A DNA stretch of 19,954 nt from Novosphingobium sp. (GTDB lineage: Bacteria; Pseudomonadota; Alphaproteobacteria; Sphingomonadales; Sphingomonadaceae), in the NCBI GenBank assembly GCA_028697875.1, contig JAQVEQ010000025.1:1-19954 (forward strand). Direction: 5' to 3'. Numbering within the stretch: the first letter of the stretch is position 1; every line of letters starts with the position of its first letter. The position numbers were made by a program, and so were the translations under genes. A model generated the notes under the pieces. That model searched no databases. It was not told where the DNA came from and worked only from the letters and a program-made list of their open reading frames with translations. Shown here piece by piece: positions 7,452 through 14,991 of the stretch.

Positions 7452-8609
7452 ATGGGACGCTTTGCCTTCTCGCTGCGCGACCCGACGGGGGACAGGCTTT
7501 CGATCGAAAGCTATCGCAGGCGTGCCTTGCGCATCCTTCCCCGGATGATCGCGACCTATGTCGAAAGCGTGGCCGATGACGGCAGTGCCTTCGCGCGCAA
7601 CAGGGCGGCCTTTACCGAACTGCATTGCGTTCCCCGTGCGCCGAGCGGGGTTGCCAGACCCGATATTTCGACCTGTATCGGGGGTGTGGACCTGTCCTTG
7701 CCGGTCATGCTCGCGCCGACCGGGCTGGCGGGTTTCGTTCGGCCCGAGGGGGAGATCCACCTGGCGCGCGCCGCCGAGGCACAGGGGACGCGGCTGATCC
7801 TCAGCATGGCATCCTCGACCCCGGTGGAGGATGTGGCGCGGGCCACGTGCGAGGACCACTGGTTTCAGCTCTATCCCGTGGGTGACGAAGATAGCGTCGG
7901 CGCGCTTTTAGACCGGGTCGAGGCGCTGGGCTACGGGGCGCTGGTTGTCACGGTCGATTCCGCCGTCGTCGGCAAGCGCGAGGCAGAACGCAGCGCGGGG
8001 CTCGACTTCCCTGTCCGGCTGACGCCCGCTCGCTGCCTCGACATCGCCATGCATCCGCGCTGGCTGTTGCGCCACTTGCGCTATCGCCGGGGCTTTCCGG
8101 TGAACTACCCCCAGTTCGGCGTCGGCGGCGCTCCGGCTCCCACGCGTTCGATGCAGCTTGACCTCGACTGGCCTGACCTCGCCTGGTTGCGCGACCGCTG
8201 GCCGCGCAAGTTCTACGTCAAAGGATTGTTGCACCCGGACGACGCGTTTCGCGCGGTGGAGCAAATCGGCGCTGACGGGGTGATCCTGTCCAATCACGGG
8301 GGGCGCCAGCTCGGCTGTGCGATTTCCGCGATCGACGCGCTGCCCGCTGTCGCAAGCCGGCTGGACGGTCGTGGGGAAATCCTTGTCGATGGCGGCATCA
8401 GGTGCGGCAGCGATGTGGTCAAGGCCCTGTGCCTGGGGGCCGACGCGGTGCTTGTCGGGCGCCCGCCACTCTATGGCCTCGGCTGCGAAGGGGAAGCGGG
8501 CGTTCGCGCCATACTCGATATCCTGGCCGACGAGATCAGGACCACGATGATCCTACTTGGCGCGCGGTCGTTGCCCGAACTGGGGCCGGATCGGATCGTC
8601 CGGTCATGA
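7452..8609 (+). CDS. FMN-dependent alpha-hydroxy-acid dehydrogenase (lactate/mandelate dehydrogenase family)
   Basis: The protein has 385 residues, normal for the family, and starts seven bases after the previous stop without a strong ribosome site, so coupling is likely. TIM-barrel FMN landmarks in order are SYRRRALRILPRM (20-32), LAPTG (87-91), SMASST (118-123), FQLY (138-141), VDSAVVGKRE (168-177), Lys257 in YVKGLL, SNHGGRQL with catalytic His282 and Arg285, and DGGIRCGSDVVKALCLGA (313-330). The family oxidises L-2-hydroxy acids to 2-keto acids. Position 288, usually Asp in SNHGGRQLD, is Gly (LGCAIS). This is a conserved-site change that could alter activity. A 150-220 insertion with basic stretches (HPRWLLRHLRYRR) may contact the membrane, as in the membrane-bound lactate and mandelate enzymes. 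Its stop overlaps the MFS start. Confidence 0.9.
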   Translation: MGRFAFSLRDPTGDRLSIESYRRRALRILPRMIATYVESVADDGSAFARNRAAFTELHCVPRAPSGVARPDISTCIGGVDLSLPVMLAPTGLAGFVRPEGEIHLARAAEAQGTRLILSMASSTPVEDVARATCEDHWFQLYPVGDEDSVGALLDRVEALGYGALVVTVDSAVVGKREAERSAGLDFPVRLTPARCLDIAMHPRWLLRHLRYRRGFPVNYPQFGVGGAPAPTRSMQLDLDWPDLAWLRDRWPRKFYVKGLLHPDDAFRAVEQIGADGVILSNHGGRQLGCAISAIDALPAVASRLDGRGEILVDGGIRCGSDVVKALCLGADAVLVGRPPLYGLGCEGEAGVRAILDILADEIRTTMILLGARSLPELGPDRIVRS

Positions 8610-9811
8610 CGGCCGGGCAGGCAAGTGACGACGGTGAGCGCCCGGACCGCGCGGTCGACGGGATCATCATCCTGTCCGCCATGCTCACAGGGCTGGCGAT
8701 GACCGGGCTGGTCCCGGTCCTTCCGCTGATTGCGCGCGAGTTCGCCGGTTCGCCAGGATCGGACTACCTGACGAAAATGGTGGTGTCGATTGTCGGCCTG
8801 TCGGTGATGGTGGCAGCACCTTTCTCGGTCGTTGCGACACGGCGCTTCACCTGCCGGCAGATATTGCTGGTTTCCTTTGTCGGCTACGCAGTTTGCGCTG
8901 CGGTTTCGAGCATGGCCTTCAGCCTCGCCTTCCTGATTGCGGTTCGTTTCGTGCAGGGCGTGTGCGTGGCCGTGGGAGTCACGACGGTGCTCGGCATTCT
9001 CGGCCATCTGTACCAGGGCCAGGCGCGCGACTTGCGGCTGGGGCTGCACATGGGCTTTTCTGCGGTCGGCCTGTTCTTCCTCGTCCCGCTCGCCGGCTAT
9101 CTGGGGGATATCGACTGGCGGCTCTCGCCCCTGCTGGGGGGGATTGTCCTGGTTCATCTCGGGCTGGTGCTGGCTGCCGGGCGCAAGCTCGACATCCGCC
9201 TGTCGCAACCCGCGCAAAGCCAGGTCGCGCTGGAGGCGCGGGATCGCGCCGCCGCGATCCGCATCGGCCTGCTGGCTTTCGCCATCGGGGTTGCGCTCTA
9301 CAGCCCTTCTGCATTCCTGCCGTTCAAGGCGATGGCCATTGGGTTCGACAGTGCCAGCGAAATATCTCTGGTTGCGACAGTCGCCGTTTCGACCTCTGCG
9401 GTGGCCTCGCTTGGCTATGCCCGAATTCGCGGTTTTCTGGGCATTCGCGCGGTCTACCTCGCCGGTTTTTCCTGCGGTGCGCTGGGGATGGCATGCACCG
9501 GCCTGGCGAGCGGGCATGTGCTGCTGTTCGCCTCGTCGGCCGTGATGGGCTTCGGCGGCGGGCTGCTGGTCACCAACGTCTATGCCGATTGCGCGCAGCG
9601 ATTTTTTGGCGACGCACAAGTACGGATGACGGGGATCGTCAAGGGAACCTCGTTCGCCGGGCTGTTCGTGGGACCGCTGATCCTGCAGGTGCTGGCGGAT
9701 GCCACTGCGCCCGATGCGGTGTTCTATGCCCTTGCAGCAATGCTGGCGGGCCTGTTCGCCCTCATGCTTCGTCCCGATTCCATGGCGCAGGAGGCGGCTG
9801 AGGGCGGCTAG
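8606..9811 (+). CDS. MFS transporter
   Basis: The protein has 401 residues from the ATG at 8606, which overlaps the previous stop (ATGA); the open frame continues upstream but there lies inside the dehydrogenase gene. About twelve hydrophobic segments are visible, for example GIIILSAMLTGLAMTGLVPV (TM1), MVVSIVGLSVMVAAPFSVVA (TM2), a basic loop ATRRFTCRQ between TM2 and TM3, and a central hydrophilic loop (about 195-220) between the two six-helix halves. It is an inner-membrane secondary transporter. Its place at the end of the operon suggests uptake of the pathway's substrate or of the acid formed by the periplasmic dehydrogenase. The subfamily cannot be named from the sequence alone. It converges with the LysR gene, overlapping by four bases, so there is no room for a terminator between them. 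Confidence 0.88.
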   Translation: MTAGQASDDGERPDRAVDGIIILSAMLTGLAMTGLVPVLPLIAREFAGSPGSDYLTKMVVSIVGLSVMVAAPFSVVATRRFTCRQILLVSFVGYAVCAAVSSMAFSLAFLIAVRFVQGVCVAVGVTTVLGILGHLYQGQARDLRLGLHMGFSAVGLFFLVPLAGYLGDIDWRLSPLLGGIVLVHLGLVLAAGRKLDIRLSQPAQSQVALEARDRAAAIRIGLLAFAIGVALYSPSAFLPFKAMAIGFDSASEISLVATVAVSTSAVASLGYARIRGFLGIRAVYLAGFSCGALGMACTGLASGHVLLFASSAVMGFGGGLLVTNVYADCAQRFFGDAQVRMTGIVKGTSFAGLFVGPLILQVLADATAPDAVFYALAAMLAGLFALMLRPDSMAQEAAEGG

Positions 9812-10668
9812 AGTTCGGCTGCAAGCCGCCTGACGGTTCGTTCGAGATATTGCGCCGCGGGAGAGAGCGTCCTTCCCGAATGGCGGACGAGTACCAGGCG
9901 AACTTCCTGGTCCGGCGTTTCGAATGTCTGTGGCAGAATCGCCAGTTCGCCAGCGGCAATCTCGGCTTTTGCCGCGACTGCTGCGGTAAGCCATACCGCG
10001 TCGCTCGTCATGGTTACGGTCTTCAGGATCGTGTTGCTTTCGCATCGGACTGCCGGTTCGTAGGCAGAGGGAGTCCAGTCTGCCGTCGAGGCGCCGATCA
10101 GCGGATAGTCTGTGAGCTTGCCCGATCCTTCCAGTAAGGGATGTCCCGAACGGACGATCAACGCGATGGGGAACCTTGCGATCGGGATCGAATCCACCCG
10201 CTCGGCTTCGGGGATCATGATGTCGGCGACGCAACAGAATTCGAGTTCGTCGTCCAGAGTTTGCCGCACGAGTTCCGGCCCGCCACCCAGGACTGGATGC
10301 GCCTGGATACCGGGCCGCTCCTTCAGCATCAGCTCGATCAACCTGGGCAGCAGGGTGATGGCCCCCAGCGGGCCCATCCCGAACGGGACCTGGCCCGCCT
10401 CCGCTTTGCCGATGCCTGCGATCTGGCGGTCGAGAGCGCGCGCATCCTGTATCAGGCGCGTGGCGTCCGGGATCAGCGCTTGGCCTGCGGCAGTCGGGAC
10501 GACCGGGCCACGTCCCCGTTCGAAAATGCGAAAGCCGTACTCGGCTTCCAGCGACTGAATGCTGCGCGAAAGGGCCGACTGGGTGATGTTGAGCTGCCTC
10601 GCCGCGACCGAGAAGTTACCGGCTTCGGCAAGGGCAAGGATATGCGACAGTTTTCTGAGGTCGGCCAT
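9808..10668 (-). CDS. LysR-family transcriptional regulator
   Basis: The protein has 286 residues from the ATG at 10668; a TTG two codons earlier is less likely. The N-terminal winged helix-turn-helix (residues 2-60) reads LRKLSHILALAEAGNFSVAARQLNITQSALSRSIQSLE in sense, with the family's AARxLxxxQxAxSRxIxxLE pattern. The linker helix and a periplasmic-binding-like effector domain follow (about 90-286). It lies tail to tail with the six-gene operon, an unusual arrangement because LysR genes are more often divergent from their targets. The perfect T-N11-A dyad at 1603-1617 ahead of the operon is its most likely site in this window, and the effector is probably a pathway intermediate (inference). 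Its own promoter would fall in the degenerate stretch 10669-10700. Confidence 0.93.
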   Translation of the reverse strand: MADLRKLSHILALAEAGNFSVAARQLNITQSALSRSIQSLEAEYGFRIFERGRGPVVPTAAGQALIPDATRLIQDARALDRQIAGIGKAEAGQVPFGMGPLGAITLLPRLIELMLKERPGIQAHPVLGGGPELVRQTLDDELEFCCVADIMIPEAERVDSIPIARFPIALIVRSGHPLLEGSGKLTDYPLIGASTADWTPSAYEPAVRCESNTILKTVTMTSDAVWLTAAVAAKAEIAAGELAILPQTFETPDQEVRLVLVRHSGRTLSPAAQYLERTVRRLAAEL

Positions 10669-10699
10669 GATCAAGGCTCATCGAATTAGGGAATCGCAT

Positions 10700-10887
10700 A
10701 AGTTTGGCGAAGGCCAAAGATGCTGGCAAGGTCCCCAATGTGCGCTGGCCAGGAGGCTGCTGAATGGCTCGAATACATGACCACCGATCGGCCTTCGGCC
10801 CTGGGGCAGGAACGCGCCGCCAGCGGTGGCACGCTCCTCCTGTCCCTGCCGCCCAAGCCGGTGACCGTGGTGCAGCTTAGGCCCTGA
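10700..10887 (+). pseudogene. Relic of GH51 alpha-L-arabinofuranosidase, internally deleted
   Basis: Three short blocks survive on the plus strand. Block 1 (about 10703-10759) translates to KAKDAGKVPNVRWPGGC and ends in a stop; NVRWPGGC is the strand-loop signature of GH51 arabinofuranosidases. Block 2, in another frame (about 10759-10826), reads AEWLEYMTTDRPSALGQERA, matching the GH51 helix that lies some 60-80 residues later in intact enzymes. Block 3 (about 10829-10887), in frame with block 2, reads GGTLLLSLPPKPVTVVQLRP and then a stop, the usual C-terminal beta strand of such enzymes. Most of the gene, including both catalytic glutamates, is gone through at least two internal deletions. 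The match is from family motifs in memory, not an alignment. It suggests that this site once held a larger hemicellulose/pectin side-chain locus. Confidence 0.65.
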
Positions 10888-10939
10888 GCGTGAGGGCATT
10901 GCCCGTCAGCTTGCTCGGTCTGCTCTCCCGCGAACCTCT

Positions 10940-13378
10940 TTATTCGGCATTCTCGGTATTGATGCGAATGCGATTGCTGCCGGGGTGGAGCGGATGGACT
11001 TGTCCGGCCCATACGAAGCTGCCGGACAGGCCTGCCGGCAATTTCACCGTGGCATGCAGGCGGCCATCTTGCAGGGAATAACGCGTTTCGATCAACCCGC
11101 CCGGATGCGCCATCGCCGCATCGAGTGTGTGCAGATTGCCGAGGTGGGGCGCGATCTTCACCTTGGAGAATCCCGGCGCGTCCGGCTGGATACCGGCGAC
11201 GTAGGTCAGCAGCCCGCTGGTCGGATGCGAGGACCACGCATGGCTGTCCGAGCGGCTGGGTTCCAGCTGCTCGGGCCAGGTCGTGAAATTCCGCGCCAGC
11301 AATCCTCTCCAGGTCTGCATGAGATCGAGATAGCGATCACTCATTCCGGCGTGATCGAGCGCGCGGGCGAGATAGTAGGAAAAGTAGTAGGTCGTGCCGA
11401 CAATGCCCTCGGGCGCGGCGATGCCCCATCCCGGCAGCACGATCTTGTCGAGCACCGTGCGCTGTTCATTGGCAGGCACGAGATCGAACAGGACTGCCAG
11501 GGCGTTGGCATGCTGGCTGAAGGTCGCCTTGTCGGGCGTGTCGGCATAGAGCCCGCGCGCCGCATCCCAGCACTGGCTTTGCAGCCCTGCGGCAACCCGG
11601 CCCATCTGGGTGCGGTTCTCCGCCGCGCGATGGCTATCGCCAAGCGCATCTTCCATCTGGGCACTGTCGCGGAGCGCCCCATAATACTGCATCGTGATGA
11701 TGCAGCTGTCCGGGCCCTTGCCGTTCCTGCCCGTCATGCCGTCGAGGCCGGGCTGCCAGTCGATGAACGGCCAGTCCGGCGTGGGCCGGACGATCCCGCT
11801 TTCCCGCAGATAGGGGGCATACCAGTCGAGTACTGCGCGCATGCCCGGCAGGGCGCGCGTGACCACCGATGTATCTGGCTGCCGCATCCAGAAATCGTGC
11901 ACTGCCCCAATCCACAACAGGGCGAAGGGCGGGATGACATTCGTCCCGGCTTGCGGCCAGGCCGCCTGAGGCAAGCCATCGCCCTGCCGCGAGTGATCGA
12001 AGGCCTCCAGTGCCTGCACCGCGAGACGCGGATCGCCTGCTACGTCGTACGACAGGAGCATCTGCAGGCGGGTATCCCCGATATACTGGAGTTGTTCCCA
12101 GTATGCAGTGTCCATGTAGGTCTCGTGCGCGTCGAGCAAAGCGGTCTTCCAGCCGATCTGCCAGATGTGGTTCAGTTCTTCGTCGTTGCTGACGAAGCGG
12201 CCTTTCTGCGCGAACGGATAGCCGGTCTCGTAGGTCTCCAGCCCGTCGAGTGTCAGGGGGTCATCGCCGGTCTTCACCCTGATTTCGACGAACCGCCAGG
12301 CGCGCCACCAGAACGGTGCGAACTCGCGGTTCTGGGCGCCATCCGGGCGAAAGCTGTCGGTCAGGCCCAGGGCCAGGCCATCGTCCACCCGTGCGCGGTC
12401 CTCGAAACGCACACGCGGTCCTCTCGCGCCACCGCTGCGCTTGACGGGATCGTAGAGCGCTTCGGTATAGGTCAGCGTCACCTCTGCCCCCGCGCCCCCG
12501 GACACGCGCAACACCGGATAGGCGGCGAGCACCCGCCCGGCATCGATCAGCACAGTGGCTTCACTATGCGCGGGTACGCTTGCCTTTCCGGCCGGAAAGC
12601 GCCTGCCTTCAAGGCCGCTTGATCGAACGATATGCCCGCTGGGAACCCGGTCGTAACGCATCTGCGGCAGGGCATCGCGCACCATCTGCCATGGCGCAGG
12701 ACCGTCCAAAGCTGTCGCCGCGGGCTGCCAACCGGCCGAGGCGGTATGCGGAGCGTTCCAGTCCTGGGCGAGCATCGCGGCATCGATCGTCTCCGGCCCG
12801 CCGGATACATAATAGGTCTGGCCGACCTGCCGATTCAGTTGCGCGAGACCATTGCCGACACTGCGCGAATGATCGATGCGCACACGCCATCCGGCCCCGG
12901 TGTCGATCAGTGCCGCTTGAGCAGGATCGACCGCAGCCAGGGAAAAGGCGGTGATGCCGGCACTGATTTGCGCCCGCGCTGCGTTACGTCCGTCGCTCCA
13001 GACTTTCGCGGCCACGATGTTTTCGCCTCGCCGAAGGTAAGGGGCAAGGTCGATTTCCTCGTAGCGCCAGTGCGCGAGGTCGCCCCTGGCTGGCCCGGCA
13101 GCGGCACGAACGCCGTTGACGTAGAGCACGAAGCGCTGGTCAGCGCTGACCCTTACGAGAAAGCGCTGCGGCTTGCGATCGAGCGAGACGTTGCGGCGGA
13201 AATCGAGGGCCACTTCTTGCTTGGCGTCATCGGCGGTGCGTGCCTCGGGGGCAGTAATCCACTCGGCCGCATGTGAGGGTGTAGCAGCACAGATTCCGAA
13301 CATCAGCGCAGCGATGGCAAGATAGAGCTGTCGCAAATTGCCTCTCCAACTGATGGGTCGCGTTTTTCGGGACTCCAT
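10940..13378 (-). CDS. Secreted alpha-L-rhamnosidase, GH78-like (six-hairpin)
   Basis: The protein has 812 residues from the ATG at 13378; upstream in-frame codons lack a better start. A basic n-region and hydrophobic core (LYLAIAALMFGICAA, residues 18-32) with a cleavage-like ATPSHA-AEW indicate export to the periplasm or beyond. An N-terminal beta-sandwich carbohydrate-binding type domain (about 60-160) is followed by further beta domains and the alpha/alpha six-hairpin barrel (about 400-730). In that barrel, DTAYWEQLQYIGDTRLQ (about 423-439) occupies the place of the acidic catalytic motif (D...E..G.GD) of rhamnosidases, and SDSHAWSSHPTSGLL marks the late barrel. A C-terminal beta domain closes it. 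It would release terminal L-rhamnose to feed the neighbouring rhamnose pathway. The GH78 assignment is probable; related unsaturated-rhamnogalacturonan or GH106-like activities are less likely. Confidence 0.88.
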   Translation of the reverse strand: MESRKTRPISWRGNLRQLYLAIAALMFGICAATPSHAAEWITAPEARTADDAKQEVALDFRRNVSLDRKPQRFLVRVSADQRFVLYVNGVRAAAGPARGDLAHWRYEEIDLAPYLRRGENIVAAKVWSDGRNAARAQISAGITAFSLAAVDPAQAALIDTGAGWRVRIDHSRSVGNGLAQLNRQVGQTYYVSGGPETIDAAMLAQDWNAPHTASAGWQPAATALDGPAPWQMVRDALPQMRYDRVPSGHIVRSSGLEGRRFPAGKASVPAHSEATVLIDAGRVLAAYPVLRVSGGAGAEVTLTYTEALYDPVKRSGGARGPRVRFEDRARVDDGLALGLTDSFRPDGAQNREFAPFWWRAWRFVEIRVKTGDDPLTLDGLETYETGYPFAQKGRFVSNDEELNHIWQIGWKTALLDAHETYMDTAYWEQLQYIGDTRLQMLLSYDVAGDPRLAVQALEAFDHSRQGDGLPQAAWPQAGTNVIPPFALLWIGAVHDFWMRQPDTSVVTRALPGMRAVLDWYAPYLRESGIVRPTPDWPFIDWQPGLDGMTGRNGKGPDSCIITMQYYGALRDSAQMEDALGDSHRAAENRTQMGRVAAGLQSQCWDAARGLYADTPDKATFSQHANALAVLFDLVPANEQRTVLDKIVLPGWGIAAPEGIVGTTYYFSYYLARALDHAGMSDRYLDLMQTWRGLLARNFTTWPEQLEPSRSDSHAWSSHPTSGLLTYVAGIQPDAPGFSKVKIAPHLGNLHTLDAAMAHPGGLIETRYSLQDGRLHATVKLPAGLSGSFVWAGQVHPLHPGSNRIRINTENAE

Positions 13379-13408
13379 TAACAGTATATCATTCGCCTCA
13401 TCCAACGC

Positions 13409-13428
13409 TGCAATTAATCGTATGCAAT
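13409..13428. promoter_or_regulatory. Direct repeats TGCAAT upstream of the rhamnosidase gene, possible regulator site
   Basis: TGCAAT occurs at 13409-13414 and 13423-13428, and AATCGT is also repeated here, in an AT-rich patch about 30-50 bases upstream of the rhamnosidase start. The position fits a promoter or operator for that gene. No clear -35/-10 pair was assigned. Weak evidence. Confidence 0.25.
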
Positions 13429-13488
13429 CGTCCTAATATGTGTGGGTGAGATGGGAGGTGGAATCAGACTTTCCGTAAACAGCAAACG

Positions 13489-13551
13489 GGGGCTGTCAGA
13501 GCAAATGCACCTGATGGAAATGTGAGCGGGTAGGGGTAGGGGGCGGCTATG
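13489..13551 (+). mobile_element. IS6-type left-end remnant, diverged second copy
   Basis: Aligned without gaps, 13489-13551 matches the left end of the IS6 element at 610-672, from its terminal bases through the transposase start codon, with 52 of 63 bases identical by hand count (shared core TGCACCTGATGGAAATGTGA). It has the same orientation as the 610 element. After the start codon the similarity stops, so no transposase remains. A 10-base match to the right end (GACTGACAGC, 13575-13584) follows 24 bases later and could mark an internally deleted copy of about 95 bp. No target duplication is visible. Confidence 0.72.
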
Positions 13552-13586
13552 GGAAAACGGTTCAGCAGTTTGATGACTGACAGCAT

Positions 13587-13647
13587 CCCTGCCGAACCCG
13601 CCAGCATAGCCAAAGCCCACAGTCATTGTGACGATCGAACGTTCCAT
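13587..13647 (-). pseudogene. Stump of an unidentified gene following rhaI
   Basis: An ATG at 13647 with GGGGGGAG about nine bases upstream lies 26 bases after the rhaI stop, in the same direction, as expected for the next operon gene. It reads MERSIVTMTVGFGYAGGFGR and then runs into the IS-like sequence; the frame stays open to 13414 but the rest is IS end and intergenic DNA. A neighbouring frame reads LWALAMLAGSAGMLSVIKLL, which looks like a membrane helix, so a frameshifted membrane protein start is possible. Too little is left to name it. Confidence 0.35.
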
Positions 13648-13673
13648 GGCTGCTTCTCCCCCCAATGTGGCTG

Positions 13674-14984
13674 TCAGACGATCCCGGCGCCGAGCCCCAC
13701 TTCTTTACGCTCCTGTGCTTTGCGTTCGCGCCAGCGACTTTCGCGGTAAGTCGTAATCGGGTCGATCGCTCCACCCAGTTCCATCCGCGCCATGGCAAGC
13801 AACGGAGCCACATCCGCATCGTATGCTATTCGGAGAGTGCGGAAGGCGAGCATGACGTCGTTTGCTTCCTGCGCCATGTGCAATGCCTCGCGGTCGACGA
13901 GGTATGCCTTGGCATAGGCGCCGTTGATGGCCTCTGCCGACGAAAGCATGGATTCAATCGGATCGGTCACGTTGTGCGACTGGTCGATCATATAGGCCGG
14001 GTCGAATCCGCCCCCGTCCTTGCCAACACGCGGATTGAGTTCCGCCTCGACCAGCTCGTTGAATACCAGGAACAGCTGGTGCGGGTTGATCGACCCCGTA
14101 TCGAGATCGTCGTCGCCATACTTGCTGTCGTTGAAATGAAAGCCGCCCAACTTGCCGAAGCGGTGAAGCCGGGCGACGATCTGTTCGATGTTCACGTTGG
14201 GCGCATGATGGCCGAGGTCGACCAGGCACTTGCATTTGTCGCCCAGTTCCTGCGCGGCAAGGATCGAACTGCCCCAGTCGGAAATGACCGAGGAATAGAA
14301 CGCCGGTTCGAACAGCTTGTGTTCGAGCATCATCCGCCAGTCGCCGGGCAGCGCGGCATAGACCTCCGCCGCCGCGTCGAGATAGCGGTCGAGACTGCGG
14401 GCTAGGTCCTGCTGGCCGGGGAAGTTGGTGCCGTCGCCCACCCATACCGTGAGCGCGGTGGAGCCGAGCTTGCGCCCGATCTCGATGCATTCGATGTTAT
14501 GTTCCACCGCTTGCGCGCGGGTCTTCGCATCGGTCGAGGACAGCGAGCCTGTGGCGTATGTATGCGCCTGCCCCGGCTGGTCCTGGAACGTGTTGGAATT
14601 GATCGCATCGAAGCCGAGGCCGAGGCTTTCCGCCTCTTCGCGCAAGGCGCCGTAATCGCTCACCTTGTCCCACGGGAAATGGGTCGAAACACGCGGCGTC
14701 GAACGGCCGAGCTGGTTGATGACGGCGCAGTCTTCCAGCTTTTCGTGGATATCGGTCGGCTCGCCCGCCAGCGGGAACTTGGCGAAGCGCGTGCCGCCCC
14801 GGCCCGCGCCCCAGCTCGGCACCGCGACGGTAAAGCGCTTGACGCGCTCCTTCACCGCGTCGGCATCGACCCCGCGCCGGGCTAGCCGGCGGGAAAGCGC
14901 GGCGTAATCTTCTTCGAGGCCGGCCGCTTCGCGCGCGTTGGCTTCGGCGATCAGTTCTTCGGACAGGGGCAGGGACTGGCTCAT
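13674..14984 (-). CDS. rhaI: L-rhamnose isomerase (xylose-isomerase-like TIM barrel)
   Basis: The protein has 436 residues and converts L-rhamnose to L-rhamnulose in the cytoplasm, the first step of the pathway. Metal-site residues of the Pseudomonas/rhizobial-type rhamnose isomerase are visible: Glu221 in MMLEHKLFEPAFYSSVISDW, Asp256 in CLVDLGHHAPN, His283 in GGFHFNDSKYG, and the Asp cluster DDDLD (291-295). The catabolic-isomerase signature NSNTFQDQPGQAHTYATGS (129-147) is also present. The ATG at 14984 follows the esterase stop by seven bases with only a weak ribosome site, which points to translational coupling. It differs from the shorter, unrelated enterobacterial RhaA sequence pattern, so rhaI is the better symbol. 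It is the last intact gene of the minus-strand rhamnose operon; what followed it has been disrupted. Confidence 0.95.
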   Translation of the reverse strand: MSQSLPLSEELIAEANAREAAGLEEDYAALSRRLARRGVDADAVKERVKRFTVAVPSWGAGRGGTRFAKFPLAGEPTDIHEKLEDCAVINQLGRSTPRVSTHFPWDKVSDYGALREEAESLGLGFDAINSNTFQDQPGQAHTYATGSLSSTDAKTRAQAVEHNIECIEIGRKLGSTALTVWVGDGTNFPGQQDLARSLDRYLDAAAEVYAALPGDWRMMLEHKLFEPAFYSSVISDWGSSILAAQELGDKCKCLVDLGHHAPNVNIEQIVARLHRFGKLGGFHFNDSKYGDDDLDTGSINPHQLFLVFNELVEAELNPRVGKDGGGFDPAYMIDQSHNVTDPIESMLSSAEAINGAYAKAYLVDREALHMAQEANDVMLAFRTLRIAYDADVAPLLAMARMELGGAIDPITTYRESRWRERKAQERKEVGLGAGIV

Positions 14985-14991
14985 GATGGGA

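Noticed and set aside
9790..9830. Possible terminator between the convergent MFS and LysR genes
   Set aside because: The genes overlap by four bases, and I see no GC-rich hairpin followed by a T-run.
8471..10234. 587-codon minus-strand open frame across the MFS gene
   Set aside because: Low-complexity Arg/His/Gln-rich translation without motifs; the sense strand encodes a clear MFS protein and the LysR gene overlaps the other end.
10890..11081. Small plus-strand frame after the GH51 relic, beginning VRALPVSLLGLL
   Set aside because: It soon becomes antisense to the rhamnosidase C terminus and has no recognisable domain; a remnant of a following gene is possible but unsupported.
10985..12622. 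545-codon plus-strand open frame within the rhamnosidase gene
   Set aside because: Antisense shadow of a well-supported GH78-like gene; no domain seen.
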